In this document: positions 17,535 to 24,572 of the stretch, in pieces | Layout of the letters: every line of letters starts with the position of its first letter | How positions within the stretch are numbered: position 1 is the first letter of the stretch | Virus record (IMG/VR): IMGVR_UViG_3300013099_000057 | Location: 1 to 31,011 of that record | Reading direction: 5' to 3' (one strand) | DNA from: a virus | DNA: 31,011 nt | Notes under the pieces: generated by a model | Told to the model about the DNA's origin: nothing | What the model saw: the letters and a program-made list of their open reading frames with translations, nothing else | Database searches by the model: none | Made by a program: the position numbers and the translations under genes

Positions 17535-17703
17535 TACCTGGTGAGTCATCGTCCTACCTCACCGGCGTATTTAGGACAGTCTGGTTGGAGGTTCGAGTCT
17601 GGTGCTCCCTCTGCCCGTGGCTGTTTCCGAAAGCGCCAGGCCCGCCAGGAGTTTGCCCACCCACCCTCCTGCGTTGGAACACAGGTGGTGTAGTAGGAGG
17701 TAA
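17535..17703 (+). promoter_or_regulatory. Structured 5' leader of the scaffold/capsid genes
   Basis: This gap of about 180 nt encodes no recognised gene. At its 5' end, 17538-17545 (CTGGTGAG) can pair with 17558-17565 (CTCACCGG). The loop of that stem contains GTCCTA (17551-17556), which can pair with TAGGAC (17572-17577); together they make an H-type pseudoknot arrangement. At the 3' end, CCTCCT (17665-17670) is perfectly complementary to the ribosome-binding site AGGAGG (17695-17700). CCACC (17661-17665) can instead pair with GGTGG (17684-17688), an exclusive or pseudoknotted alternative. A T-arm-like GGTTCGAGTC occurs at 17590-17599, but no cloverleaf can be built. Function is inferred. 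Confidence 0.4.
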
Positions 17704-17706
17704 ATG

Positions 17707-18153
17707 ATGACTGAAGAAACAACCGACACTGGAACCGAAGAAGAGACAGGCGGCGGCCTGCGCAGGCAGCTCGAAGCAACACTCGCTGAGAACAGAACAC
17801 TGAAGGCCGACAAGCTCTCAGGTTCGTTCAAGGAGATTGGTCTCGACCCGACGACCGGACTCGGTAAGGCAATCGCCAAGGAGTACGACGGCGAGATTTC
17901 TACGGAAGCTCTCGCTGCGTTCGCTGACAGTGAGTACGGGCACAAGTTCGAGGCGCAAGCCGAGACTCACCCCCAGGCCCAGGCCATCAACCAGGGACAG
18001 GCTGCTCTCGACCAAGCTGGTCAGACCGCCGGTTCCGTCCCCACTCCTACGCAGGCAGATGTGCTCGCCAAGGCAGAGGCCGAAGGCGACTACTCGAAGA
18101 CAATGGCAATCAAGTCCGCTCAGGTTGCCGAGATGTTCCAACCAAGGAGATAA
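17707..18153 (+). CDS. Capsid scaffolding protein
   Basis: This 148-aa acidic helical protein lies immediately before the major capsid gene, the classical place for a scaffold. The N-terminus is Thr/Glu-rich and disordered, followed by a coiled-coil-like stretch (LRRQLEATLAENRTLKADKL). A segment FKEIGLDPTTGLGKAIAKEY comes next, a pattern I associate with actinophage scaffolds. The end is Gln/Ala-rich and then helical. Scaffolds direct coat assembly into the prohead and then leave or are degraded. Two ATG codons are adjacent: ATG 17707 has a 6-nt spacing from AGGAGG (17695-17700) and is preferred, while ATG 17704 has 3 nt. That ribosome-binding site is potentially masked by the upstream CCTCCT. 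Confidence 0.82.
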   Translation: MTEETTDTGTEEETGGGLRRQLEATLAENRTLKADKLSGSFKEIGLDPTTGLGKAIAKEYDGEISTEALAAFADSEYGHKFEAQAETHPQAQAINQGQAALDQAGQTAGSVPTPTQADVLAKAEAEGDYSKTMAIKSAQVAEMFQPRR

Positions 18154-18159
18154 CCCAAG

Positions 18160-19167
18160 ATGGCTAGTTACACCATCCCGACCGTGCCGGTCTCACAGAG
18201 TCCGGCCACGACCTACGACCTCCCCAACTTCGTTGGTGAGCTGTTCTCGCTCGTTCCCGCTCAGACCCCACTCCTCAACATGATTGGTGGCCTCACTGGA
18301 GGCAAGTCCGTCGTGACCAAGGAACACGTTTGGCAGGTCGAGGACAATGAGGCCGCAGCCATCAACAACGTCGCCCTCGAAGGTGACGACCCGACCGACA
18401 AGTCCATCATCCGTCAGGAAATCACCAACGTCGTTGAGATTCACCAGGAATCTGTCAACATCAGCTACTCGAAGCAGGCCGCAGTCGGTCAGCTCGGGCC
18501 GCAGGCTGCTGGCTCCCCGTTCCCAGGTGAACCCGCCGCCCCGATTCTCGGCACACAGCCGGTGCAGAGCGAAGTCTCTCATCAGCTTGAGCTGAAGATT
18601 AACAAGGTGGCTCGTGACGTTGAGCGCTCGATGCTCAACGGTGTGTTCCAGCTTCCGTCGGACAACGTGACCGAGCGCCAGATGGCCGGTGTCCTTACCG
18701 CCATCGAGACACACACTGTCGTCTACGCCTCGTCCATCCGTGAGTCCCTCAACGGGATGCTCGCTGGCATGTACGAAGACGAGATGGCCGTTGCTCCGCT
18801 CATCAACCCCGTTCTGTTCATGAACGGTACGGTGAAGACATGGCTCTCGATGGAGTACACGAACAACCTGGGCCTGGCTGACCGTAGCCGTGTCATTGGT
18901 GGCGTGAACGTCGAGACCATCGTGACGGACTTCGGTACGTTCGGTGTGGTGCTTGACCGCTACATGCCGCTCGATGAGATTGCGCTCATTGATGTCAGTG
19001 CGCTGACTCCGGTGTTCCTCCCCATTCCTGGGAAGGGTCACTTCTTCACCGAGCCGCTGGCGAAGACCGGCGCATACGACCGTGTGCAGCTCTACGGAGA
19101 GATTGGTCTGGAGTACGGCCCCGAGCAGTACCACGGACTCATCACCGGAATCCTGGCACCTGCGTAA
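18160..19167 (+). CDS. Major capsid protein, SU10/DUF5309-like HK97 fold
   Basis: The 335-residue product forms the icosahedral shell. Its opening has the helix and strand order of the SU10-type coat family (DUF5309): TPLLNMIGGLTGGKSVVTKE, then an EGDDPTD turn, then ITNVVEIHQESVNISYSKQA. The characteristic end is EPLAKTGAYDRVQLYGEIGL and EQYHGLITGI. The helix ELKINKVARDVERSML in the middle matches the spine helix position. The start ATG 18160 has AAGGAGA (18144-18150) as ribosome-binding site. The scaffold gene ends 6 nt upstream. There is no extra protease gene and no long cleaved N-terminal delta domain. The family assignment is by recalled pattern; the capsid role is well supported by size and by the scaffold neighbour. 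Confidence 0.9.
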   Translation: MASYTIPTVPVSQSPATTYDLPNFVGELFSLVPAQTPLLNMIGGLTGGKSVVTKEHVWQVEDNEAAAINNVALEGDDPTDKSIIRQEITNVVEIHQESVNISYSKQAAVGQLGPQAAGSPFPGEPAAPILGTQPVQSEVSHQLELKINKVARDVERSMLNGVFQLPSDNVTERQMAGVLTAIETHTVVYASSIRESLNGMLAGMYEDEMAVAPLINPVLFMNGTVKTWLSMEYTNNLGLADRSRVIGGVNVETIVTDFGTFGVVLDRYMPLDEIALIDVSALTPVFLPIPGKGHFFTEPLAKTGAYDRVQLYGEIGLEYGPEQYHGLITGILAPA

Positions 19168-19181
19168 CCAACACTGAGTCA

Positions 19182-19217
19182 GGGGGTGAGGGAGCCATCG
19201 CTTCTCCCTCATCCCCC
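19182..19217 (+). terminator. Strong hairpin after the major capsid gene (terminator or mRNA-stabilising)
   Basis: GGGGGTGAGGGAG (19182-19194) pairs with CTCCCTCATCCCCC (19204-19217) over 13 base pairs with one bulged T and a 9-nt loop. It begins 15 nt after the capsid stop. No T-run follows, and the next gene's ribosome-binding site (AAAGGA) is about 10 nt downstream. It therefore looks more like a partial terminator or 3'-end stabiliser that keeps capsid mRNA abundant than a full stop. Confidence 0.55.
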
Positions 19218-19237
19218 ACCTCACAGAAAGGACGGCT

Positions 19238-19630
19238 ATGGCCGACTTCACCGACCACGGGGCGCTTGAATCGCTCCAATGGATTCTCGCTCAGGCATCG
19301 CCTGTCGCCCCTGTAGAGCTGTACGTTCAGCTTCACGTTGGTGACCCTGGTGCTGACGGCCTTGGCAATCCTGCTGCGAACACAGAGCGCATGCTCATCT
19401 CGTTCGGAGCTGCTGCAAACGCCAACACTGACGGTCGTGCGCAGGCATCATCCGATGCCAACGTGTCGTGGCCTTCCGTGCCTGCCGACGAGACCTATTC
19501 ACATATCTCGATTTGGGATGCGGTCACTGCTGGTAACGCCTGGTACAAGGATGCGATGCTCGCTCCGGTTCCGGTCACCACTGGTGGTGCGTTCGTGTTC
19601 CCCATCGGGCAGACTATCGACCACGTTTAG
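19238..19630 (+). CDS. Virion structural protein with LHVGDPG motif (130 aa)
   Basis: The 130-residue beta-rich product contains LYVQLHVGDPGADGLGNPA near residues 28-46, then an Asn/Ala-rich strand region, a tryptophan (NVSWPSV) and SHISIWDAVTAGNAWYKDAM. The LHxGDPG ... NPA ... H-x-x-I/L-W-D pattern is common in small phage proteins annotated as minor tail, head-fibre or decoration proteins; that is recalled, not searched. ATG 19238 has AAAGGA a few bases upstream. It is the first gene after the capsid hairpin. A decoration or head-tail attachment protein is a reasonable guess from position, but the evidence does not choose between them. Confidence 0.75.
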   Translation: MADFTDHGALESLQWILAQASPVAPVELYVQLHVGDPGADGLGNPAANTERMLISFGAAANANTDGRAQASSDANVSWPSVPADETYSHISIWDAVTAGNAWYKDAMLAPVPVTTGGAFVFPIGQTIDHV

Positions 19631-19633
19631 CCC

Positions 19634-20872
19634 ATGCTTCTCGGCCCTGGTGCTGGGACGGGTGACACAGGCATCTGGAAAGTAGGTGTCTGGGTCGAAG
19701 CTACCGTCTACGAAGGAGCCTTCGCTACCACAGCGGAGGCTCTCTTCGGGATGTCTGGCATCCTCATGCTCGAAGGCAACTTCGCAGTAGACGGTGATGC
19801 CGAGACAGCATTCGCTGGTGGCATCCAGTACGAGGGCGAGTTCGCTGCCGAGGCAGAGGCAACGCTCGACTTCATGTCCCTGGGATTCTCCTGGGGCGTG
19901 TTCCAACTAGACGGTGAGGCCACCACCACGTTCGCTGCCGCTGCGAGCGGTAACGGTGCGTTCGCCATCGTCGGTGAGGCCGAGTATCACTCGGTCCACT
20001 TCCAGTTCATGTACGGGCTGATGCAGATTCAGGCCGACGCTCAGATGCGCTGGTGGAGGGGCCGCTTCAACGCACCTGGCGCATTCGCCATGACTGCGGA
20101 GGCATCCGGTTCGTTCCACGCATCCGAGTTCCCTTGGGGTGTGTTCGCTGTCAAGGCTGACGGCCAGATGCGATGGTGGCGTGGCGAGTTCGTGCCTGCC
20201 GGTGAGTTCGCACTTCAGGCTGACGGTGGCGTGTTCTTCCACTACCACAGCCTTGGTCACGGCACGTTTCATGGCGAGGCAGATGCTGACACGAGGCTCA
20301 TCGGCATCGGTGGCGTTGAGGGTGCCTTCGCCCTTCGTGGCGAGGCGAGCCTCGTGACCCTTGGGTTCGACAGGGACCTGGGCTACTACGCAGTCGAGGC
20401 CACCGCCGACATCTCGTTCGGTGGGCATGTCCAGTATGTGGGTGGGCTTGTTCCGATGGTGGCTGAGGGCAACGTGCGCTCGTTCGGCATCAAGGGCAGG
20501 CACTACCAGTGGTTCCATGCTGAGGCTGAGGCTGAGGTTGAGGGTTTCGAGGGTGAGTACACACCGCCCGACCAGTACGGCGCATTCGCTGTCGCTGGCA
20601 TCGCAACCCTCCGCATGTTCTGGTCGCCGGACATCTCACCAGGCACAGGCCAGGTGTGTGCGCCGGAAGACCCAGCAGATGCAGCAGGGCAGCCCGACCC
20701 AGCAGATGCAGGCTGCCAGCCGGAGCCATCGGAGGCCACTGCCGGAGGAACGCCTGACGGGGACTTCATGGGTGGCGTTCCCTCAGCGACAGACGACATA
20801 GAAGCAGCCGAAGCAATCGTTGAAGACGATGCGCCCGAGGCTAACGTAGACACCGGAAAGAAGGTTTGCTAA
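19634..20872 (+). CDS. Protein of about fourteen phased 20-residue beta repeats with an acidic tail (412 aa)
   Basis: Residues about 28-330 consist of tandem repeats with consensus G-x-F-A-x-x-(A/G)-(E/D)-A and an aromatic near position 10. The aromatic or hydrophobic anchor of the GxF motif falls at residues 30, 50, 70, 90, 110, 130, 151, 171, 192, 212, 232, 252, 272, 294 and 318, so spacing is almost always exactly 20. Two units share QMRWWRG. The last 80 residues are acidic, Pro/Asp/Ala-rich and probably disordered, ending in GKKVC. A 20-residue period fits a beta-solenoid or repeated beta-hairpin structure. No signal peptide or enzyme motif is seen. ATG 19634 lies 3 nt after the upstream stop without a clear ribosome-binding site, so coupling is likely. 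A virion surface or tail-associated role is inferred from its neighbours. Confidence 0.82.
   Translation: MLLGPGAGTGDTGIWKVGVWVEATVYEGAFATTAEALFGMSGILMLEGNFAVDGDAETAFAGGIQYEGEFAAEAEATLDFMSLGFSWGVFQLDGEATTTFAAAASGNGAFAIVGEAEYHSVHFQFMYGLMQIQADAQMRWWRGRFNAPGAFAMTAEASGSFHASEFPWGVFAVKADGQMRWWRGEFVPAGEFALQADGGVFFHYHSLGHGTFHGEADADTRLIGIGGVEGAFALRGEASLVTLGFDRDLGYYAVEATADISFGGHVQYVGGLVPMVAEGNVRSFGIKGRHYQWFHAEAEAEVEGFEGEYTPPDQYGAFAVAGIATLRMFWSPDISPGTGQVCAPEDPADAAGQPDPADAGCQPEPSEATAGGTPDGDFMGGVPSATDDIEAAEAIVEDDAPEANVDTGKKVC
19715..20623 (+). repeat. Protein-level tandem repeat array with about 60-nt period
   Basis: This marks the coding stretch for the GxFA repeats. Most units are exactly 60 nt; two are 63, one 66 and one 72. 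The DNA of the units has diverged widely, so the array is old and probably kept by structural selection. The exception is a pair of two-unit blocks around residues 134-155 and 175-196 that still share QMRWWRG. Confidence 0.7.
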
Positions 20873-21804
20873 TGGCCCGCTCGTATCTGAAGAACGCCGT
20901 CGATGTGGCTCTGGCTGAGGATGTGGGTGGCGCTGACTCGACCATCACCGTGTCCACGCCTGAGCTACTGCCCGAGGTGCCGTTCTACCTCGTCGTTGAC
21001 CCGTTCTCGAACTCGCTGCGTGAGTACATGTACTGCACGGGCGTGGTCGATGAGGTGCTGTCGGTTGACCGTAACCTCGACGGCTCGGAAGGCACCTCCC
21101 ACCTCTCCGGCGACATCGTGCGTATCACCTACATGTCGCAGCACCTCGACGACCTGTGGGATGGCATCGCTGACGTACCGCAGCAGACCTACCTTCACGA
21201 AGACCTCACCGACATTGCCCCCGACCAGCACCACGAGAGGTTCACGGAAGAGGAGGGTCACGCTATCGGTATCGTGGCTCCCCCGAACCCCGAGATTGGC
21301 ACGGTGTGGGTGAACCCCAACGAGCCACCGGAGGCCGAGTACCTGCCGCTCACTGGTGGTGTCATGGAAGGTCTTATCGCCATGGACAACCATCGCATCG
21401 AGGGGTTGCAGGACCCCATCTACCCAGGCGATGCGGTGAGCAAGAGCTACCTGGAGGACAACTCTGGCGGCGGTCAGGGCGACTGGTACCCCATAACGCT
21501 TGAAAGCGGTTGGGAGTGGTTTGGTGGCGGCTGGGCCTCACCCCGCTACCGACTGAACGACAACGGCACTGTCGATATCCAGGGGATGGTTAGTGGCGGG
21601 GAGGTTACCTCCAGCACACCCGTCTTCTACTTGCCAGCCAACATGATTCCGAACTGGGACCTTGTGGTTGTCAGCTATGCGTCCACCGGCCCGTGCCGTA
21701 TCAATGTTCGTGGCTCAACGTACGCAACCCCAGGGATGGTCCAGACAGAAGCTGGTTGGTCTCAGACCTGGACTGCCATGAACATTTCGTTCGGACTCGG
21801 ATAG
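20872..21804 (+). CDS. Tail fibre-like protein with attachment domain and LPLTGG repeat (310 aa)
   Basis: The first 80 residues form a beta domain (STITVSTPELLPEVPFYLVV, LREYMYCTG, then VDRNLDGSEGTSHLSGD) that also opens the fibre gene at 26726 and part of the adaptor-like gene at 23649. A helix naming distance to a partner (LDDLWDGIADVPQQTYLHED) comes next. The fibre motif YLPLTGGVMEGLIAMDNHRI follows, and then DAVSKSYLED, both frequent in phage fibre proteins. The C-terminal 110 residues are a Trp/Gly-rich beta domain, perhaps a receptor-binding head. I chose ATG 20872, which overlaps the previous stop (TAATG), over TTG 20866. GAAGG lies 10 nt upstream. Confidence 0.82.
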   Translation: MARSYLKNAVDVALAEDVGGADSTITVSTPELLPEVPFYLVVDPFSNSLREYMYCTGVVDEVLSVDRNLDGSEGTSHLSGDIVRITYMSQHLDDLWDGIADVPQQTYLHEDLTDIAPDQHHERFTEEEGHAIGIVAPPNPEIGTVWVNPNEPPEAEYLPLTGGVMEGLIAMDNHRIEGLQDPIYPGDAVSKSYLEDNSGGGQGDWYPITLESGWEWFGGGWASPRYRLNDNGTVDIQGMVSGGEVTSSTPVFYLPANMIPNWDLVVVSYASTGPCRINVRGSTYATPGMVQTEAGWSQTWTAMNISFGLG

Positions 21805-21813
21805 GAGACACGC

Positions 21814-22293
21814 ATGGCACGTTCACAAATATGGGATGGCTCCGAATGGGTGTCCATGACCGGAGGCGCAGGCGAGGACAGTGGCGGTGGGGAACCCACT
21901 GACGACTACCTCTTGCTCGACGGCTCGAACAACAACCCGTCGCCGTTCAACTACCTGCGTCCCATCGACGCAGACGAGCTGTACCTGTCGCTGGGTGGCG
22001 GCACACTGACGGGCATCCTGAGCCTTGACCTCAATCAGACGGCTGGCACGCTCAGTATCGTTGAGTGGTTCGGCGGCACATCGTTCAACGACACCAGTGG
22101 CTCGAAGTACCTGTCGTTCGGCGGCACCGACCCGTCAGCGTTGCTCTCCCTCTGGCCCTCACGGGCCACGTTCAACACGAGGGCTGTGTGTGTCGTGGAC
22201 AACGACCCGAACGGTCGCTCGTTTCGCAACATCACCATCGGCAACCAACCTACGTCGCAGAACCTTGGCGACATTTGGGCAACGGTGGTCTGA
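21814..22293 (+). CDS. Short tail fibre-like protein (159 aa)
   Basis: The N-terminus MARSQIWDGSEWVSMTGG has one W-D-G-x-x-W unit, as found in small tail proteins. A Gly-rich linker and YLSLGGGTLTGILSLDLNQT follow, a diverged copy of the LPLTGG fibre repeat of the preceding gene. The remaining 80 residues are beta-rich (EWFGGTSFNDTSGSKYLSFG). It starts at ATG 21814 with GGAG at 21804-21807, 9 nt after the upstream stop. The shared motifs with the flanking genes suggest a family of short fibres that expanded by duplication. Function at the tail tip or capsid surface is inferred. Confidence 0.78.
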   Translation: MARSQIWDGSEWVSMTGGAGEDSGGGEPTDDYLLLDGSNNNPSPFNYLRPIDADELYLSLGGGTLTGILSLDLNQTAGTLSIVEWFGGTSFNDTSGSKYLSFGGTDPSALLSLWPSRATFNTRAVCVVDNDPNGRSFRNITIGNQPTSQNLGDIWATVV

Positions 22294-22974
22294 ATGGCGA
22301 TGCGGTACTGGAACGGGGGAGCGTGGGAGGAGATAGGGAACTTCCGGTACTGGAACGGTGGTGCCTGGCAGGAGCTTGACACCATCTACGAATGGAACGG
22401 TTCTTCGTGGGTGCAGGTGTGGCCCGAGTCCACGCCGGAGGAGACATTCACCTACTACGCCAACTGGACACAGAGCTATGACGGCAACGTGGCGAACTAC
22501 TCGTCGTACCGTGATGTCATGTCGTATGAGGGGTACTCGTCCTACCACGGCAACGAGTCGGCGCTGTTCGGATTCGATGACGCACTGATGCGCTCCGACC
22601 TGGCTGGCCGTGACATCAAGTCAGTGGACCTGCGCCTCTCACAGCGCTGGTCGTACGCAGGCTCCGGCAAGACCTTCCACATTCAGGCCCACAACCACTC
22701 ATCGAAGCCAGGGTCGTACACGCCAGGGCCGCAGATAGCTGAGGTGTTCCTTGGTCGTGGTCAGATTGGCTCAATCACCTTGCCCAACTCGCTCGGTGAG
22801 CAGATTCGTGACGGGAGTGAGCGTGGCGTTGGGCTGCTCTACGTTGATTCCAACTGGGGTTACTGCGCCGGTATGTCCACCACCACCGTGCTGTCGTCAA
22901 GCCCCGAGTCGTACCAGGTTGTTCCGTCAGGGACGGACCAGTTGCCACGGTTGACTATCAAGGCGGGTGGATGA
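22294..22974 (+). CDS. Tail protein with WNG repeats and beta-sandwich-like end (226 aa)
   Basis: Three tandem W-N-G-x-x-W units open the protein: RYWNGGAWEEIG, FRYWNGGAWQELD and IYEWNGSSWVQVW. The first two are encoded by a 14-nt exact direct repeat (CGGTACTGGAACGG at 22303-22316 and 22345-22358). The rest is a Tyr/Ser-rich beta domain containing SALFGFDDALMRSDLAGRDI and VDLRLSQRWSYAGSG, and ending LPRLTIKAGG. This is reminiscent of jelly-roll sugar-binding modules in phage tails. The start ATG follows the previous stop directly, with no clear ribosome-binding site. A host-binding role is plausible but unproven. Confidence 0.78.
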   Translation: MAMRYWNGGAWEEIGNFRYWNGGAWQELDTIYEWNGSSWVQVWPESTPEETFTYYANWTQSYDGNVANYSSYRDVMSYEGYSSYHGNESALFGFDDALMRSDLAGRDIKSVDLRLSQRWSYAGSGKTFHIQAHNHSSKPGSYTPGPQIAEVFLGRGQIGSITLPNSLGEQIRDGSERGVGLLYVDSNWGYCAGMSTTTVLSSSPESYQVVPSGTDQLPRLTIKAGG

Positions 22975-23008
22975 CCTCTACACTCACACCCAAGCGACAG
23001 GAGAGAAC

Positions 23009-23209
23009 ATGCAAGGCATGAATGTTGACCAGACCTACATCATCGAAGTCCAACGCAGGTACATATCTGAGGGACGAAATCGTGAGGCTCTGATGGAAGC
23101 GGCCATCGAACAACTTGGCGACGAGCAGACAAAGCTCGTTGCCCGCATCGAAGAACTCGAAGACCTGGCGTACCCGCCTGTGGTTGTCGAGGGAACAGAA
23201 CAGGAGTAA
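23009..23209 (+). CDS. Small coiled-coil protein (66 aa)
   Basis: The frame is open from 22967, but ATG 23009 has an ideal ribosome-binding site (CAGGAGAG, 22998-23005) and leaves a 34-nt gap from the upstream gene. I therefore take it as the start. The 66-residue product is charged and helical (VQRRYISEGRNREALMEAAI, then LGDEQTKLVARIEELEDL), consistent with a short coiled coil. It is followed by a Val/Glu-rich tail. No family is recognised. It may be a fibre chaperone or small tail trimerisation element, judging only from its neighbours. Confidence 0.75.
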   Translation: MQGMNVDQTYIIEVQRRYISEGRNREALMEAAIEQLGDEQTKLVARIEELEDLAYPPVVVEGTEQE

Positions 23210-23211
23210 AC

Positions 23212-23652
23212 ATGCCAGCGCAGCAAGCCCAAGGTGGGGCCGTCTACTACATCGAATGGGACACAGCTCCAGACCTGGAGGCTTGTCTGCGTGACGGTAA
23301 GGGGAAGCCCATCGACCTCAGCGGGTCAGAAGTGTTCATCTCCATTGCGTTCGCAATGCCGAGAGGTGACTACTACACCAACCCGAGGAACCAGATTGTT
23401 CCGAGGGCACCCGTTACTGTTGACCCCGACCAGACAGAGGAAGGGAGGCGAGGCTGGGTGGCGTGGACTCCTGGTTCAGAGGATGATGTGGATGCTCTCA
23501 CGCCACCTGGCAAGTTCCTCTACCAGTTCTCGGTGGTCTACCCCAATGGTGGGGAACAGACCATCCCAGCCAACACCTACCTGCCGCTGGTCATCAAGGC
23601 CAAGGTCGGTGGTCGTGCCTACAACGCCAACCGGAAGCCGGTGACACCATGA
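23212..23652 (+). CDS. BppU-like tail/baseplate beta-domain protein (146 aa)
   Basis: The 146-residue product is beta-rich, with the layout of the small Ig-like domain at the N-terminus of baseplate upper proteins. In order it has LRDGKGKPIDLSGSEVFISI, then VTVDPDQTEEGRRGWVAWTP, then PPGKFLYQFSVVYPNGGEQT and a final strand LPLVIKAKVGG. The G-x-x-I-D-L-S/T-G ... W-x-x-TP ... G-x-(F/Y)-x-Y-x-(F/V)-x-V-x-Y-P pattern is the basis of the call. ATG 23212 follows AGGAG (23202-23206). The stop overlaps the next ATG by 4 nt (ATGA). It probably bridges fibres to the tail hub. Confidence 0.78.
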   Translation: MPAQQAQGGAVYYIEWDTAPDLEACLRDGKGKPIDLSGSEVFISIAFAMPRGDYYTNPRNQIVPRAPVTVDPDQTEEGRRGWVAWTPGSEDDVDALTPPGKFLYQFSVVYPNGGEQTIPANTYLPLVIKAKVGGRAYNANRKPVTP

Positions 23653-24572
23653 TTGGGGCCGGAACCGCCGAGCGCACAGTCAAGTCCATCATGGACAGGC
23701 TGTTCATACAGGTGCTCACGCCGCCCGACGACCAGGACATCCAGGCCCAGCTTGCGCAGGCCGTCAATGACAGTCAGACCGCCATCGCTCTCGGCACGTT
23801 CGCAGTGCCGGAGGATGAGGGTCTTATCCGCATCGGCACCCTGTTGGAGCTTGACCAGGAGTTGATGAGGGTCGTGAACTACATCCCCTCGACGCAGACC
23901 ATCGCTGGTGCTGCCGAGGTGACCCGTGGTGAGTACGGCACCAAGCCGGTGGCACACGAGGTGCCGCTCATGGTGGTCATCGACCCGCCGTACGCCCGTG
24001 CGGTGGTGTTCGAGGCCGTGGCCGACAACATCATCCAGCTCTTCCCTTCGCTGTCACAGGCGAAGGAGGAGATGCTGTCCCCGACGACGAGCAACGTCTA
24101 CTCCATCGGTGACGAGCTGGCCGTCGAGGTCATCTCCATCACGCCAGGCGACTTCACCGCATCGGTGCAGTTCGACGGCAAGATTGTGGACTTCCACCCC
24201 ATGACTGGTGGGCGCTCGCTCATTACGAACAGTGCGGGTGGCTCGGTGTGGCTGAGGTACCGTCGCAGGATGGGCAACGCCCTAGCCGAGACAGACCTGC
24301 TCGATGACCTGGGTGTTGACCCACGGTGGGCATCCATCGTCATGGTGGGCGCTGCGGCTGACCTCATCGTTGGTCGTGACGTACCTGCCGCACAGACCGA
24401 GTGGGTGAAGAGCGTGCTCGAAGCTGAGAACATCAGGGTCGGTAGCCGCATGTCTCTCGGTGGCGGGCTACGCCAATATCACGGCATGCTGCTGCGTGCA
24501 GCCATGAAGGAGATGAAGGCCGAGTACCGGCCTCGTGTCCACATGAGGAATGCCTTCGGTCAGGTGGTCTGA
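23649..24572 (+). CDS. Head-tail adaptor-like protein (307 aa)
   Basis: The first 110 residues contain the same beta domain seen in two fibre proteins here: ALGTFAVPEDEGLIRIGTLL, ELMRVVNY, EVTRGEYGTKPVAHEV. The second half has a helix rich in hydrophobics (AVADNIIQLFPSLSQAKEEM), a beta core (VEVISITPGDFTASVQFDGK) and a C-terminal helical part (WASIVMVGAAADLIVGRDVP, then YHGMLLRAAMKEMKAEYR). The helical end with its final basic residues resembles connector proteins that sit under the portal. In a short-tailed virion this would be the counterpart of T7 gp11. The ATG overlaps the previous stop (ATGA) and the stop overlaps the next start (TGATG). The role is inferred from layout. Confidence 0.72.
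   Translation: MIGAGTAERTVKSIMDRLFIQVLTPPDDQDIQAQLAQAVNDSQTAIALGTFAVPEDEGLIRIGTLLELDQELMRVVNYIPSTQTIAGAAEVTRGEYGTKPVAHEVPLMVVIDPPYARAVVFEAVADNIIQLFPSLSQAKEEMLSPTTSNVYSIGDELAVEVISITPGDFTASVQFDGKIVDFHPMTGGRSLITNSAGGSVWLRYRRRMGNALAETDLLDDLGVDPRWASIVMVGAAADLIVGRDVPAAQTEWVKSVLEAENIRVGSRMSLGGGLRQYHGMLLRAAMKEMKAEYRPRVHMRNAFGQVV

Noticed and set aside
17580-17610. tRNA signal around GGTTCGAGTC
   Set aside because: Only a T-loop-like motif is present; the T-stem does not pair and no acceptor or anticodon stem can be built.
17523-17693. Stop-codon readthrough extension of the 356-aa protein (56 further codons before TAG), with a pseudoknot downstream of the TGA
   Set aside because: The extension looks unlike a phage protein, the spacing from TGA to the first stem (15 nt) is longer than usual for readthrough, and the promoter/leader reading explains the region better.
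18193-19251. 352-codon open frame opposite the capsid gene
   Set aside because: Same codon-bias shadow; it runs through the whole coat gene without independent signals.
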